Source: Fimbriiglobus ruber
GTDB taxonomy: Bacteria > Planctomycetota > Planctomycetia > Gemmatales > Gemmataceae
Reading direction: 5' to 3'
Assembly: GCF_002197845.1 (NCBI RefSeq)
Contig: NZ_NIDE01000003.1
Span: 310,001-374,000 of the forward strand
DNA length: 64,000 nucleotides
The translations under genes were made by a program, and so were the position numbers. Below the pieces are notes generated by a model that was not told where the DNA came from, did not search any database, and saw only the letters and a list, made by a program, of their open reading frames with translations. Below are positions 28,561 through 37,029 of this stretch, one piece after another (the first letter of the stretch is position 1; each line of letters opens with the position of its first letter).

Positions 28561-30222
28561 TTACTCGCCGGCCGCCACTTCGGTCGCTCCCGCGACGTGG
28601 CTCGCCCGCCGGGCGTAGTCATCGCGCAATGCGTCGAAGTCCTTGGAGTCGGCCTTGGCCCAGCAACGGCGGGCGACCTTCAGGAACCGCTCGGCCTCCT
28701 CGGTCCGTCCACGGCGGACGTTCAGCGCCCACATTCCGAGTGCCCCGCGGACGCTGCCCGCGTCGTGGGCGAGAGCTTCCTGGAACGCCTCCTCGGCCTC
28801 GGCGGGCAAGCCCGCTTCGAGGGCCGCCGTCCCCCAGACCTCCATGTAATACGCGCCGCCGCCCCAGGCGTGGTGGGCGAAGTCGTCCTTGGTTTTGTCG
28901 ATCGTCCGGCGGAGGAGTTTGACGCCGGCTTCGCCCTGCCCCGTCGCGCACAGGAGCCGCCCGCTCGCTTCCCAGAGTCGGAGTTCTTGCTGCTTGTTGC
29001 CGCGCTGCTTGGACTGACCGAGTTGCCGCATCACGTCGACTTCCGCCGTCGCCCGTTTGGTGTCGCCCTGGTCGAGGGCGAGCAGGGCGGCGTGGTAGGC
29101 GGCGTTGAACTTGTCCCCCTTGCGGTGGAAGTCGACGATCTGCTGCGCGGCGGCCCAGTCTCGTTGCCCGAGGGCCATGCGGAACCACTCGCCGCGGAAG
29201 TGCTGGTTGTACCCGACCGCTTCCTTCTGGATCGCCTTGGCCTCCGCGAACCGCCCGTCGTGAACGAGGGCGCGGGTCAGGGTTTCCATGTGGTGGAAGA
29301 ACTGGTGGTCGTCGGCCGGCTTGACGTTCGCCTGCTTGTGGTACGCCCGTTCGAGTTCGACCGCCTTCGCGCTCCAATCGGTCGTCGGCTTCCACTTCCC
29401 AATCCGCATGGCGAGGTGGGCCTGCATGTGCAGCGCGTGCGGGATGCCGGGCGACGACTTGATGTACCCCTCGGCGAACGGCCAGCCCAGCGCGGGTCGT
29501 CGAATGTTCTCGTAGAAGTGGACGAGTTCGTGATTGGCCCCGGGGTTGAGCGGGTTGATCCGGAGTAGTGCCTGGTAGATCGGCGCGGAGGCGTTCGGCC
29601 CCTCCGCGATCTGGGCCCGCCAGAACCAGCCCTCTTCGTCGTCGCCGTAGAGGGTCAGGAGTTCGTCGAGGGACGCCTGCGCCTTCTTCTTCCGTTCCTC
29701 CGGTCCGACCCCGGGTAGCATCCCCTTCTCTTGCAATTTCGCCTGAATAAGGAGCTGCTCCCGCGGGCCGGCTTTGGGCATGAGTTCCTTCGCCTTGTCC
29801 AGCGCGTAATCGCGGGGCGACTTGGTGTACTGGTCGGGCAACTTCCCCTGGCCGGCCGCGCCGATCACCGCCAGAAGCGGCGCGGCAGCCGGCTTGTCGC
29901 CCTTGCCCCACTTTTCGAGCGAGCGGTGCAAACCGAGCCACGCGTAGGCACAGTTCGGGTCGTGCCGCAGTGCTGTCTCAAAGCAACGAGCGGCTTCCAT
30001 CCAGACGTACGAGTAGTAATACCCGAACGCCTGGTCGCAGAACGTCTGACACTCCGGCGAGGTCGTACTCACGTGGTACGAGTACACACAGAGGTCCGGC
30101 ACCGCACGAGCCGGAGCGAGCCCGGTGAGCGGCATGGCACCCGGCGCGGGCGCGGCTCCGGAGTTCTGCGACCACCCGAAGCCGCTCAAGAAGATTAGCA
30201 GTCCGATCAAAGCGCGGTGCAT
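28561..30222 (-). CDS. secreted tetratricopeptide-repeat protein, 553 aa
   Basis: The frame is open to 30306, but the ATG at 30222 starts directly with a signal peptide (to about WSQ). The protein is a chain of TPR-like helix pairs; an early unit with A-x-R-C-F-E-T-A-L-R-H-D-P is clear, and later ones are diverged. Cys residues at the start of the mature part (VYSYHVSTTSPECQTFC) suggest export. It lies 68 bp upstream of the thioredoxin-like gene on the same strand and may be cotranscribed. The partner is unknown. Confidence 0.75.
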   Translation of the reverse strand: MHRALIGLLIFLSGFGWSQNSGAAPAPGAMPLTGLAPARAVPDLCVYSYHVSTTSPECQTFCDQAFGYYYSYVWMEAARCFETALRHDPNCAYAWLGLHRSLEKWGKGDKPAAAPLLAVIGAAGQGKLPDQYTKSPRDYALDKAKELMPKAGPREQLLIQAKLQEKGMLPGVGPEERKKKAQASLDELLTLYGDDEEGWFWRAQIAEGPNASAPIYQALLRINPLNPGANHELVHFYENIRRPALGWPFAEGYIKSSPGIPHALHMQAHLAMRIGKWKPTTDWSAKAVELERAYHKQANVKPADDHQFFHHMETLTRALVHDGRFAEAKAIQKEAVGYNQHFRGEWFRMALGQRDWAAAQQIVDFHRKGDKFNAAYHAALLALDQGDTKRATAEVDVMRQLGQSKQRGNKQQELRLWEASGRLLCATGQGEAGVKLLRRTIDKTKDDFAHHAWGGGAYYMEVWGTAALEAGLPAEAEEAFQEALAHDAGSVRGALGMWALNVRRGRTEEAERFLKVARRCWAKADSKDFDALRDDYARRASHVAGATEVAAGE

Positions 30223-30692
30223 GGCATGGCATCTCGGCAACGCGGAGAGGCGAGCAAGATGAAAGCTTACCGCACCGGACAGCGCGACGGAAGGGGCGGA
30301 ACGCAAGTCTTGACCCGCAAATCTGTTTCGCGGGCGGCGCCTTGAAACTCATGAGAGTTCACTCACTTCAGTGGTTCCGGCGTGCGATCACAGTCAACCG
30401 CGCTCGGCGGGAGTCTCCGGACCGCGCCGATTCGCCGACCGCAGGTCATCCTCCCCACGACCCCACGGCCCTCTCGGGGTCCGTCACCTCGCGAACGGCG
30501 GGGTCGGAGACCCGCTCCGAGCGCCGGTGTAGCGCGTAACAGACGAGTCGGTGCTGAATTGAGACATGACGAAACCGGGTGTGTCGGGGCAGGCGGAGAC
30601 GTGCGATTGTGACCCGGCCGCGGCGCGGGGTCAACGGGCAAACGCGAACGCGCCGAACCGATCGCGTTCGCGACGAATAACGATGATCCGCT
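30223..30692. other. intergenic region without recognisable genes
   Basis: About 470 bp between the TPR gene and the end of the AraC-type regulator. Small overlapping ORFs exist on both strands, but none has a ribosome site or recognisable sequence. Confidence 0.5.
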
Positions 30693-31448
30693 TCAGGGCC
30701 CCGAAGTCGTGCGGAACGTCCGGCGGTACTCGCCGGGGGTTAACCCGGTCGTCAACCGAAACTGCCGCGTGAACGAACTCTGGTCGGCGTACCCGCACGC
30801 CAAGCCGATCTCGACAATCGCACGGTTTGTGTCGCGGAGTTGCTCGGCGGCCGAATCCATGCGGAGCTTGAGCAGTAGCTGTCCGGTCGTCAACCGAAAC
30901 AGGTGGCGAATTTTTTGGTCGACTTGATAAGCGGACAATCCGGCGACGCCCCCCAACTCGTCGGCCGTCAGTCGGCGGTCCAGGTGATCGCCCGCGTACT
31001 TCACGGCCGCGGCCACACTTTCGTACTCGCCCGCGGTCTCGTTGGGTTGGTGGAGGTCGTGGGACACCCCGACCAACCCGACGACCCTCTCGTCGGCACT
31101 CCGGAGCGGGAACTTGTCGGTCAGACACCACCCGGTCATGCCGGTCGGGTACAGGTGTAATTCGAGTTGGTTGAGGACCGGCTTCCCTGTGCGCAGAAGT
31201 CGCATGTCCTGCTCCCAGAACGTCCGCCCGAGGGGCGGCGGGAACGCCTGCTCGGCCGACTTTCCGAGTAAGGCCCTCTTGTCCTTCAGCCCACACCTCT
31301 CGGCCAGCGTTCGGTTCACAACGACGTATTCTGCACGCTCGTTCTTCACGAAGAACACGACCTCGACCAGGCAGTCGAACACCGTTTCGGCCGTGAACGG
31401 TTCGGCCAGTAGGGAGAACAGGCGGCGAACCGCGTCGGGAGAAGACAT
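30693..31448 (-). CDS. AraC-family regulator with PAS-like sensor domain
   Basis: Encodes 251 aa. Residues ~25-125 form a PAS-like domain (VFFVKNERAEYVVVNRTLA and GLVGVSHDL), a common small-ligand or redox sensor. Residues ~150-248 form the AraC/XylS double helix-turn-helix, with GYADQSSFTRQFR and the C-terminal G-x-x-P-x-x-Y-R signature (GLTPGEYRR). It is divergent from the DapA-like gene, with a 128-bp shared promoter region, so it probably controls that operon. The inducer is unknown; hydroxyproline or a D-amino acid is an inference from context. Confidence 0.88.
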   Translation of the reverse strand: MSSPDAVRRLFSLLAEPFTAETVFDCLVEVVFFVKNERAEYVVVNRTLAERCGLKDKRALLGKSAEQAFPPPLGRTFWEQDMRLLRTGKPVLNQLELHLYPTGMTGWCLTDKFPLRSADERVVGLVGVSHDLHQPNETAGEYESVAAAVKYAGDHLDRRLTADELGGVAGLSAYQVDQKIRHLFRLTTGQLLLKLRMDSAAEQLRDTNRAIVEIGLACGYADQSSFTRQFRLTTGLTPGEYRRTFRTTSGP

Positions 31449-31517
31449 GTAAAAAATCCCGGGGAATGTGCGCCGAATCTAATTCCGGTCGAGCCTTCTG
31501 TCAATACCCGGGGCGGG

Positions 31518-31546
31518 TGTGAGATTAAACTACATTCACATTTAAC
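31518..31546. promoter_or_regulatory. candidate operator between AraC regulator and DapA-like gene
   Basis: A dyad TGTGA (31518-31522) and TCACA (31536-31540) overlaps two AT-rich half-similar blocks, GTGAGATTAAAC and TTCACATTTAAC, 16 bp apart as direct repeats. The site is inside the divergent promoter region. Binding by the AraC-type protein is inferred only. Confidence 0.35.
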
Positions 31547-31576
31547 CCGACCTCCTCGGCACTCTCAAAGTAGACC

Positions 31577-32479
31577 ATGCGCATGGAATTCAGTTGGGCT
31601 GGTGTGTTCCCGGCCGCCACCACTCAGTTCCGACAAGACCTGTCACTCGACCACGAGGCGACGGCCCGTCATCTCGAAGCGTTAATCGCTTCCGGGGTGA
31701 GCGGGTTGGTCGTGTGCGGGTCGCTCGGGGAGAATCAGGTACTCGACCCGGACGAGAAGCGGGCCGTGGTGGCGACCGCCGTCCGGGCGGCCCGCGGGCG
31801 GGTGCCGGTGGTGGCCGGGGTGGCCGAGGCGTCGACCGTCGCCGCGGTCCGGTACGTCCGGGATTGCGCGAGGGGCGGGGCGGCCGGGTTCATGGTCATG
31901 CCGCCGATGGTGTACCGGGCGGACGCGGACGAAGCGGCGGCGTACTTCCGGGCGGTGGCCGCCGCCACGGACCTGCCGTGGATGCTGTACAACAACCCGC
32001 TCGCCTACACCGTCGATGTCACCCCGGAACGGCTGACGGAGTACGTCGACATCGTCACCCTGAAAGCGATCAAGGAAAGTTCGGGCGACCCCCGCCGGGT
32101 GACCGAGATCCGACTCGCCCTCGGCGACCGACTGGCGATTTTTGCCGGGGTCGACGACCTGATTTTGGAGTCCGCGGTCTCGGGCATCGACGGCTGGGTG
32201 GCCGGGTCGGGGATCGCTTTCCCCCAACAAAATCAGCACTTGTGGAATTTGATTCGGGCCGGCCGGTGGGACGAAGCCCGCCGCGTGTACCGCTGGTGCG
32301 CCCCGCTGATGAAGCTGGACACGCACCCCAAATTCGTCCAGTACATCAAGTTGATGGTCCAGGAGGCCGGGCTCGGCTCGGAATGGGTGCGGGAACCGCG
32401 GCGCCCGCTCGTCGGGGCCGAACGGGAGCGCGTCCTCGGGATCATCCGGCGCGGCTTGGACGCCCGCCCCGCGGTGTAA
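31577..32479 (+). CDS. DapA-family lyase/deaminase (possible hydroxyproline pathway)
   Basis: Encodes 300 aa of the dihydrodipicolinate-synthase superfamily, whose members form a Schiff base between a lysine and a 2-oxo acid. The catalytic Lys is K166 in AIKESSGD, and Tyr138 lies in YNNP. The usual GTTGE is GSLGEN here, which argues against a true lysine-pathway DapA. With the DadA-like oxidase and epimerase remnant downstream and an AraC regulator upstream, the best guess is 1-pyrroline-4-hydroxy-2-carboxylate deaminase. The ATG at 31583 is an alternative start. Confidence 0.8.
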   Translation: MRMEFSWAGVFPAATTQFRQDLSLDHEATARHLEALIASGVSGLVVCGSLGENQVLDPDEKRAVVATAVRAARGRVPVVAGVAEASTVAAVRYVRDCARGGAAGFMVMPPMVYRADADEAAAYFRAVAAATDLPWMLYNNPLAYTVDVTPERLTEYVDIVTLKAIKESSGDPRRVTEIRLALGDRLAIFAGVDDLILESAVSGIDGWVAGSGIAFPQQNQHLWNLIRAGRWDEARRVYRWCAPLMKLDTHPKFVQYIKLMVQEAGLGSEWVREPRRPLVGAERERVLGIIRRGLDARPAV

Positions 32480-32690
32480 GTCACTTGGTGACCGCCGGTC
32501 TCCCCAATCGGATACTGTTGCCCGCCGAGCAACCCGTGCGCTCTCGCCCGCACGGTTCGGTCGGCTCGCGGTCCGCGCGCGACGACGGGTTTTGACGACG
32601 AAGGGGGCACTTCTCCCTCTCCCTTCGTGTGATTCGGTTCGTTGGTTCCGACCTCTCATCTATCGATTCCTTTCGTCCGAGGGTCCGTTC

Positions 32691-33641
32691 ATGGCTACGC
32701 CAACCAGGAAGGCCGCGGGGTTCACGCTGATCGAGTTGCTGGTCGTGATCGCGATCATCGCGATCCTGATCGGCCTGCTCCTGCCGGCCGTTCAGAAAGT
32801 CCGCGAGGCGGCCGCGCGGTCGAAATGCCAGAATAACCTCAAGCAACTGTCGCTGGCCGCCCTCAATTACGAGTCGGCGAATAACTCCCTCCCGCCGGGC
32901 TTTAACAGCGACACCTACGTCGGCGTGCTCGTCTATTTATTGCCGTACATTGAACAGAACGCCCTCTATAACAACGTTCCCACCGCGCTCTTCAAACTCC
33001 CCGCGACGCAGCCGACGACGTACGCCGCTTCGACCCTGCCGTGGGCGAGCACCTGGCCCGGGAACGCCGGCAACACCTATTTCACCGTGGCCTCCGTCCG
33101 CGTGCCGACATTTGAGTGCCCATCGGACAACTTATACGACGGCTCGATCACGTCGGTCTTCGCGGTCCGAAATCGGACGTACAGCTTCACCTGGTCGACC
33201 CCGTCGCCGCTGGCCCGCACGAACTACATGGGAAGTGCCGGGGCGTTCGGCCTGCTCGATTCCGAGAACAGCTACTGGAACATGTTCAACGGGCCGTATT
33301 TGACGAGCAAGATGGTGGGCCTGAACCGGATTACCGACGGCACGTCGCAGACCATGGGCTTCAGCGAGATCGTGGGCGGCGACTGCGGGTCGCCGGCCGC
33401 GCGCACCAACGCCGTGGCGTGGATGGGGGCCGGCGGGATGGAGGTCGGGTACTCGTTCGACACCGACGCCGGCTTCTGCTGGTACAAGGTCGGGAGCAAA
33501 CACACCGGCGTTATCAACATCGCGTTGTGCGACGGGAGCGTGAAATCGGTCCGCAAAATTCTATCGCCGCTCGACCCCGCGCTCGACCTCGCGGGCGCCC
33601 AGGACGGGACCGTTCTCGATACGACCCAGCTCGGCTTTTAA
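32691..33641 (+). CDS. DUF1559 pilin-like secreted protein
   Basis: Encodes 316 aa. The N-terminus [17 protein letters not shown] is a type IV pilin/pseudopilin prepilin signal: cleavage by a prepilin peptidase after Gly and an N-methylated Phe are expected. The segment then follows the DUF1559 pattern [21 protein letters not shown]. The C-terminal H-x-G-x-x-N-x-x-x-x-D-G-S-V-K motif is typical of the family. DUF1559 proteins are planctomycete hallmarks of unknown function. The ATG at 32691 is chosen over 32592 because it starts the prepilin signal. It lies in the middle of the presumed hydroxyproline operon. Confidence 0.93.
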   Translation: MATPTRKAAGFTLIELLVVIAIIAILIGLLLPAVQKVREAAARSKCQNNLKQLSLAALNYESANNSLPPGFNSDTYVGVLVYLLPYIEQNALYNNVPTALFKLPATQPTTYAASTLPWASTWPGNAGNTYFTVASVRVPTFECPSDNLYDGSITSVFAVRNRTYSFTWSTPSPLARTNYMGSAGAFGLLDSENSYWNMFNGPYLTSKMVGLNRITDGTSQTMGFSEIVGGDCGSPAARTNAVAWMGAGGMEVGYSFDTDAGFCWYKVGSKHTGVINIALCDGSVKSVRKILSPLDPALDLAGAQDGTVLDTTQLGF

Positions 33642-33691
33642 CGACCGCGGCAAGGTGTTACCGGCGCGACAAGGACAGACGGGGAGACCTC

Positions 33692-33915
33692 ATGATTATC
33701 CGCGCGTGTTTGTTGGTCATCTGTGCCCTCGTGTGCGGGTGCGGGGATCGAGTTCGACCACGGGGCCCTCGGCGGACGGCAAATCTGCCCCGGGAGGAGG
33801 CGCGGAGCGTTCGGCGCGGTTCGGCCTCCATCCGCCCCCGCCGCCCCCCTCGCCGCCGGGCGGTCGGAAGAACGACCCGCCGCCCCCACCGCCAATGCCT
33901 CCCGCGGGCCAGTGA
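33692..33915 (+). pseudogene. frameshifted small lipoprotein gene
   Basis: The ATG at 33692 has GGGAGA 5 bases upstream and encodes a lipoprotein-type signal (MIIRACLLVICALVCGCG). Immediately after, at a GGGG run near 33742-33745, the meaningful frame shifts. One extra G would join the signal to a Ser/Gly/Pro-rich tail (SSSTTGPSADGKS, then poly-Pro blocks) that ends at 33915. Small lipoproteins commonly follow DUF1559 genes. The shift is either a real mutation, a sequencing error in the G-run, or slippage. Confidence 0.55.
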
Positions 33916-33981
33916 CGGCCCGCCGGCGACGGCGTACCGTGTTCACTCCCCTTGCACCCCACGACCCGAAGCCATTCCTCT

Positions 33982-34140
33982 ATGCCCGCGCGAACACCTT
34001 TCCCCCAGAAAAAATCTGCGGACATTCGTACCAACTCCATCCGGGTCATCGATCCCCACACCGGAGAGGCGTACGTGACCGCCGAGACGGCCCTGCTGTT
34101 CCACCCCGTCACCCCGTTCCGGTCGGGGGTGCGGGCGTGA
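33982..34140 (+). pseudogene. 3' remnant of a proline racemase / hydroxyproline epimerase gene
   Basis: About 52 codons. The last ~30 residues (TGEAYVTAETALLF, then TPFRSGVRA) match the C-terminal pattern of proline racemases and 4-hydroxyproline 2-epimerases, G-x-A-Y-V-T-x-E-x-x-L-L and PFxxG(I/V)R. The catalytic Cys domains are absent; the intact enzyme is about 310-340 aa. Its TGA overlaps the GTG of the DadA-like oxidase, as expected for a former operon member. The family match is from memory of its conserved end, so confidence is moderate. Confidence 0.5.
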
Positions 34141-35390
34141 GCGGATTCAAGGGGCGTGTCGTGGTGGTCGGGGGCGGCGTCGTCGGGGCCGCGTGCGCGT
34201 ACTATCTGGCGAAGGCCGGGCGGACGGTCACCGTCCTGGACCGGGCCGGTTTCGGGGCCGGGTGTTCGCACGCCAACTGCGGTTACGTTTGCCCCAGCCA
34301 CGTTCTGCCGCTCGCCGGGCCGGGGGCGATCTGGTCCACGCTCAAAACGATGTTTAGCCGGAACTCTCCACTCAAAGTCCGGCTCGGGGTCGTACTCCGG
34401 AACCCGGGCTGGTTTCTCGGATTCGCCCGCCGGTGTACTGACCGCCGCATGATGTCCGCGGGGGGCGCCATCCACGGCCTGCTGACCTCGTCCCGCCGGT
34501 TGTACGACGACCTGATTCGGGGCGAGCAGGTCGAATGCGAGTGGGAAACGAAGGGCCTCCTATTCGTGTACCGGTCGCAACAGGCGATGGACCACTACGC
34601 CGCGACCGACCGGTTGCTCCGGGAACGGTTCGACACACCGGCCCGCCGGCTCGACGGGGACTCTCTGACCGCCCTCGAGCCTTCGCTGAAGCCGGGGTTG
34701 GCCGGCGGTTGGCTGTACGAGGGAGACGCCCACTTACGGCCGGACCGGCTCATGGGAGAGTTCCGCCGGGTTCTGACCGGGCTCGGAGTCGAGATACGGG
34801 AACATTCCCCGGTGGCTGGGTTTTTGTACAGTGGCGGTCGGGCGGCCGGCGTTCGCACCGCGACGGGTGACGTGCCGGCCGACGACGTGGTGGTCGCCAC
34901 CGGGGCGTGGACCCCGAAGTTCGCTCGCGAATTGGGGTGTCGGATCCCGATCCAGCCGGGTAAGGGGTATTCGGTCACTTTCCCGCGGTCGACCACCGGG
35001 CCGGCGTATCCCATGATCTTCGAGGAAGACCGCGTGGCGGTCACCCCATTCCGGTCCGGGTTCCGGATCGGTTCGACGATGGAATTTGCCGGGTACGACG
35101 AGCGGTTGAACCGGGGCCGGCTCGCGCTACTGACCGCGGCGGCCGGCGAATACCTACGCGACCCCGCGTTCGGCCCGGCCACCGACGAATGGTGGGGTTG
35201 GCGCCCGATGACGCCGGACGGGGTGCCGGTGATCGGCCCGAGTCCGGCCCTGCCGAACGTGTGGCTCGCCGCCGGGCACAACATGCTCGGACTGTCGATG
35301 GCCCCCGCCACCGGCAAACTGGTGGCCGAGATGATTACCGGTAGCCGTCCCCACCTGGACCCGTCTCCCTACGCGGCTACCCGTTTTTAG
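34137..35390 (+). CDS. FAD-dependent D-amino-acid dehydrogenase/oxidase (DadA-like)
   Basis: Encodes 417 aa. The GTG at 34137 overlaps the upstream TGA, and the FAD dinucleotide motif follows at once (VVVGGGVVGAACAYYLAK, about residues 7-24). The C-terminal part has WWGWRPMTPDGVPVIGP and GHNMLGLSMAPATGK, characteristic of DadA-like D-amino-acid dehydrogenases that oxidise D-amino acids or cis-4-hydroxy-D-proline to imino acids. The product would be the substrate of the DapA-like deaminase encoded upstream. The substrate assignment is inferred from context. Confidence 0.88.
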   Translation: MSGFKGRVVVVGGGVVGAACAYYLAKAGRTVTVLDRAGFGAGCSHANCGYVCPSHVLPLAGPGAIWSTLKTMFSRNSPLKVRLGVVLRNPGWFLGFARRCTDRRMMSAGGAIHGLLTSSRRLYDDLIRGEQVECEWETKGLLFVYRSQQAMDHYAATDRLLRERFDTPARRLDGDSLTALEPSLKPGLAGGWLYEGDAHLRPDRLMGEFRRVLTGLGVEIREHSPVAGFLYSGGRAAGVRTATGDVPADDVVVATGAWTPKFARELGCRIPIQPGKGYSVTFPRSTTGPAYPMIFEEDRVAVTPFRSGFRIGSTMEFAGYDERLNRGRLALLTAAAGEYLRDPAFGPATDEWWGWRPMTPDGVPVIGPSPALPNVWLAAGHNMLGLSMAPATGKLVAEMITGSRPHLDPSPYAATRF

Positions 35391-35457
35391 CCCGCCTGCT
35401 TTTCGCCTTTGGACGCACGACGCTGCGGCTTCGGCGGCGCGCTCGACGCCCGCCTCT

Positions 35458-35802
35458 TTATTGCCGCCAGTTCGTCCGGCGGCCGTAGTAGGACGGCCGG
35501 GAGTAGAAGAAGCCGCTGGAAGATCGGCCATAGTACATGGAGGGCGGGAACGAGGTGTTGCCGTAGTAATATTGGCCCGTTCCGTAGGAGTTACCCCGGG
35601 AGAGCCCCGGGTAAGACGGATAAAAGCCGGATGGCGACAACACGGGTGAATAGGTTCCCGGGTAGGACGGGGAGAAACTGGCCGGCACCAGACCTTGGGA
35701 ATACGAGCCGTTTCCCGGGTAATACTGTGCGCGGGCTTCGCCAGTCATGGCGACCATCGATCCGATCGCGAGCCCGAAGCCCAATACGATTTTTGAGCCC
35801 AC
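35458..35802 (-). CDS. small secreted Tyr/Ser/Gly-rich protein
   Basis: Encodes 114 aa from the GTG at 35802, which has an excellent ribosome site (GGAGG, 7-base gap). A signal peptide runs to about EARAQ. The mature part is low complexity, with repeated YYPGNG, SYPG and FYPSYPG-like units rich in Tyr, Pro, Ser and Gly. Such composition suggests an extracellular structural or matrix protein. The frame extends upstream to 36027, but that part lacks a ribosome site. Confidence 0.6.
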   Translation of the reverse strand: MGSKIVLGFGLAIGSMVAMTGEARAQYYPGNGSYSQGLVPASFSPSYPGTYSPVLSPSGFYPSYPGLSRGNSYGTGQYYYGNTSFPPSMYYGRSSSGFFYSRPSYYGRRTNWRQ

Positions 35803-36044
35803 TTTTTGTCCTCCTCTAACAAGTTCACTCCAGCACACGGCTGGCGTTACACGTAAACGATAAGCGATGGTTGTGCCAAACACACGATCCCTTTGGCATC
35901 TATCTTGCAATTTAATCCATTCGCTCGTTCGCGATTCTTTGGACAAAGGCATGGCCCGAAACGAGCGGCTGATCCGGTTGCGAATGAATTTGAACAGTGC
36001 GGCACGACTGACGACACCGTTTGACACAAAGCCAGGAGGAGATC

Positions 36045-36248
36045 ATGGATCATCAATCCCATACCCCCGAGAACTCGAACCCACCGAAACCCCGGTCCAC
36101 GACGGATTCCGAGGAGTGGGGCGAGCGGATCGAGACGGGCCGGCAGATCGCCCGCGGCGGTAAAGATCAGGGACACGTGCCGGGGGCAACGGGCGACGAC
36201 CAGACCGATCCCCGATCGGGTCAAGAAGAGCCCAAGAAAGAGGAATAA
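36045..36248 (+). CDS. small hydrophilic protein, 67 aa
   Basis: The ATG at 36045 is preceded by AGGAGGAGATC, a very strong ribosome site, which supports a real gene. The product is very charged and polar (Asp/Glu/Lys/Gln/Gly/Pro), with no membrane segment and probable disorder. The function is not recognised; the composition is like small stress or desiccation proteins, but no known motif is present. Confidence 0.55.
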   Translation: MDHQSHTPENSNPPKPRSTTDSEEWGERIETGRQIARGGKDQGHVPGATGDDQTDPRSGQEEPKKEE

Positions 36249-37029
36249 TTCGACCCCACTGCGGCATGACGTGCCGGTGTCCGCACACATGCCGGTGTCG
36301 GTTCGGTCTCTTCGCGATTGTCCATTTTCTGCTACCGCTCTTCGTTTACTCGACGCCGCCGACAAACCATTTAACTGCTTCCGCCCCCTATCCCCGACCG
36401 CAATATCGCGACCGTGAGTTAATAAAAAACGCGCATTCACGAACCCCTGAATCGGCTGCGACACGACTTCTTGAAACGAGATCCCAATGTCCGAGGGTAC
36501 GCCCCAGACGTAGGTGAGTGAAGCAAACCAAGCGACGCGCGAGCCCGCTCGCGCATCAAACAAACCGAAAGGATGCAAGGAACTTCGCATACCCCCCGGC
36601 CAGTGTACGATAGCGGCGAGCAGGGCCTTCGTCCCCGCTCACCTAAAATGCCCCCAAGCAGTTTGCTAGAGCATTTTCACTACCAATCTGGCGACTGACC
36701 CGTGATCGTTGGCCTTCGAGCGTTACGGCCGATTCCGCGTGCTTTCGGTCTTTACGCCGGAGGCGTGGCAGCGATTAGCCGTTGGTTGAGCGCAGCGACA
36801 CCACCGGTTCCCTGCGACCCCGATCGGGGTCACGAGTTATGGCCATCGCGAACCGGTGGTGTCGCTGCGCTCAACCACCGGCTAATCGCTGCCACGCCTC
36901 CGGCGTAACGATCAGAACATTTTCACGACCAATCTGGCGGCTGACCCGTGATCGTCGGCCTCCAAGACCAAGGTTGGGCCGCCAGACTGAGAGTAAAAAT
37001 GCTCTAACGTCTCTTCCGATCCCGTTGCG
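36249..37029. other. long intergenic region with a composite palindrome
   Basis: About 780 bp. The right half is the repeat element listed at 36667-37006. In the left half I see nothing but AT-richer sequence and short non-significant ORFs. Confidence 0.55.
36667..37006. repeat. composite palindromic element with nested direct repeats
   Basis: The core is a giant hairpin: 59-bp arms 36752-36810 and 36850-36908 with one mismatch and a 39-bp loop. It is flanked by direct repeats of 44 bp (36672-36715 and 36918-36961, three differences). A further imperfect inverted pair, 36667-36693 with 36980-37006, closes the outside. This organisation is like a MITE or a tandemly rearranged REP element. Confidence 0.85.

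Noticed and set aside
35847-36590. 247-codon minus-strand ORF
   Set aside because: It overlaps the 67-aa gene with a strong ribosome site on the other strand and has no recognisable domain.
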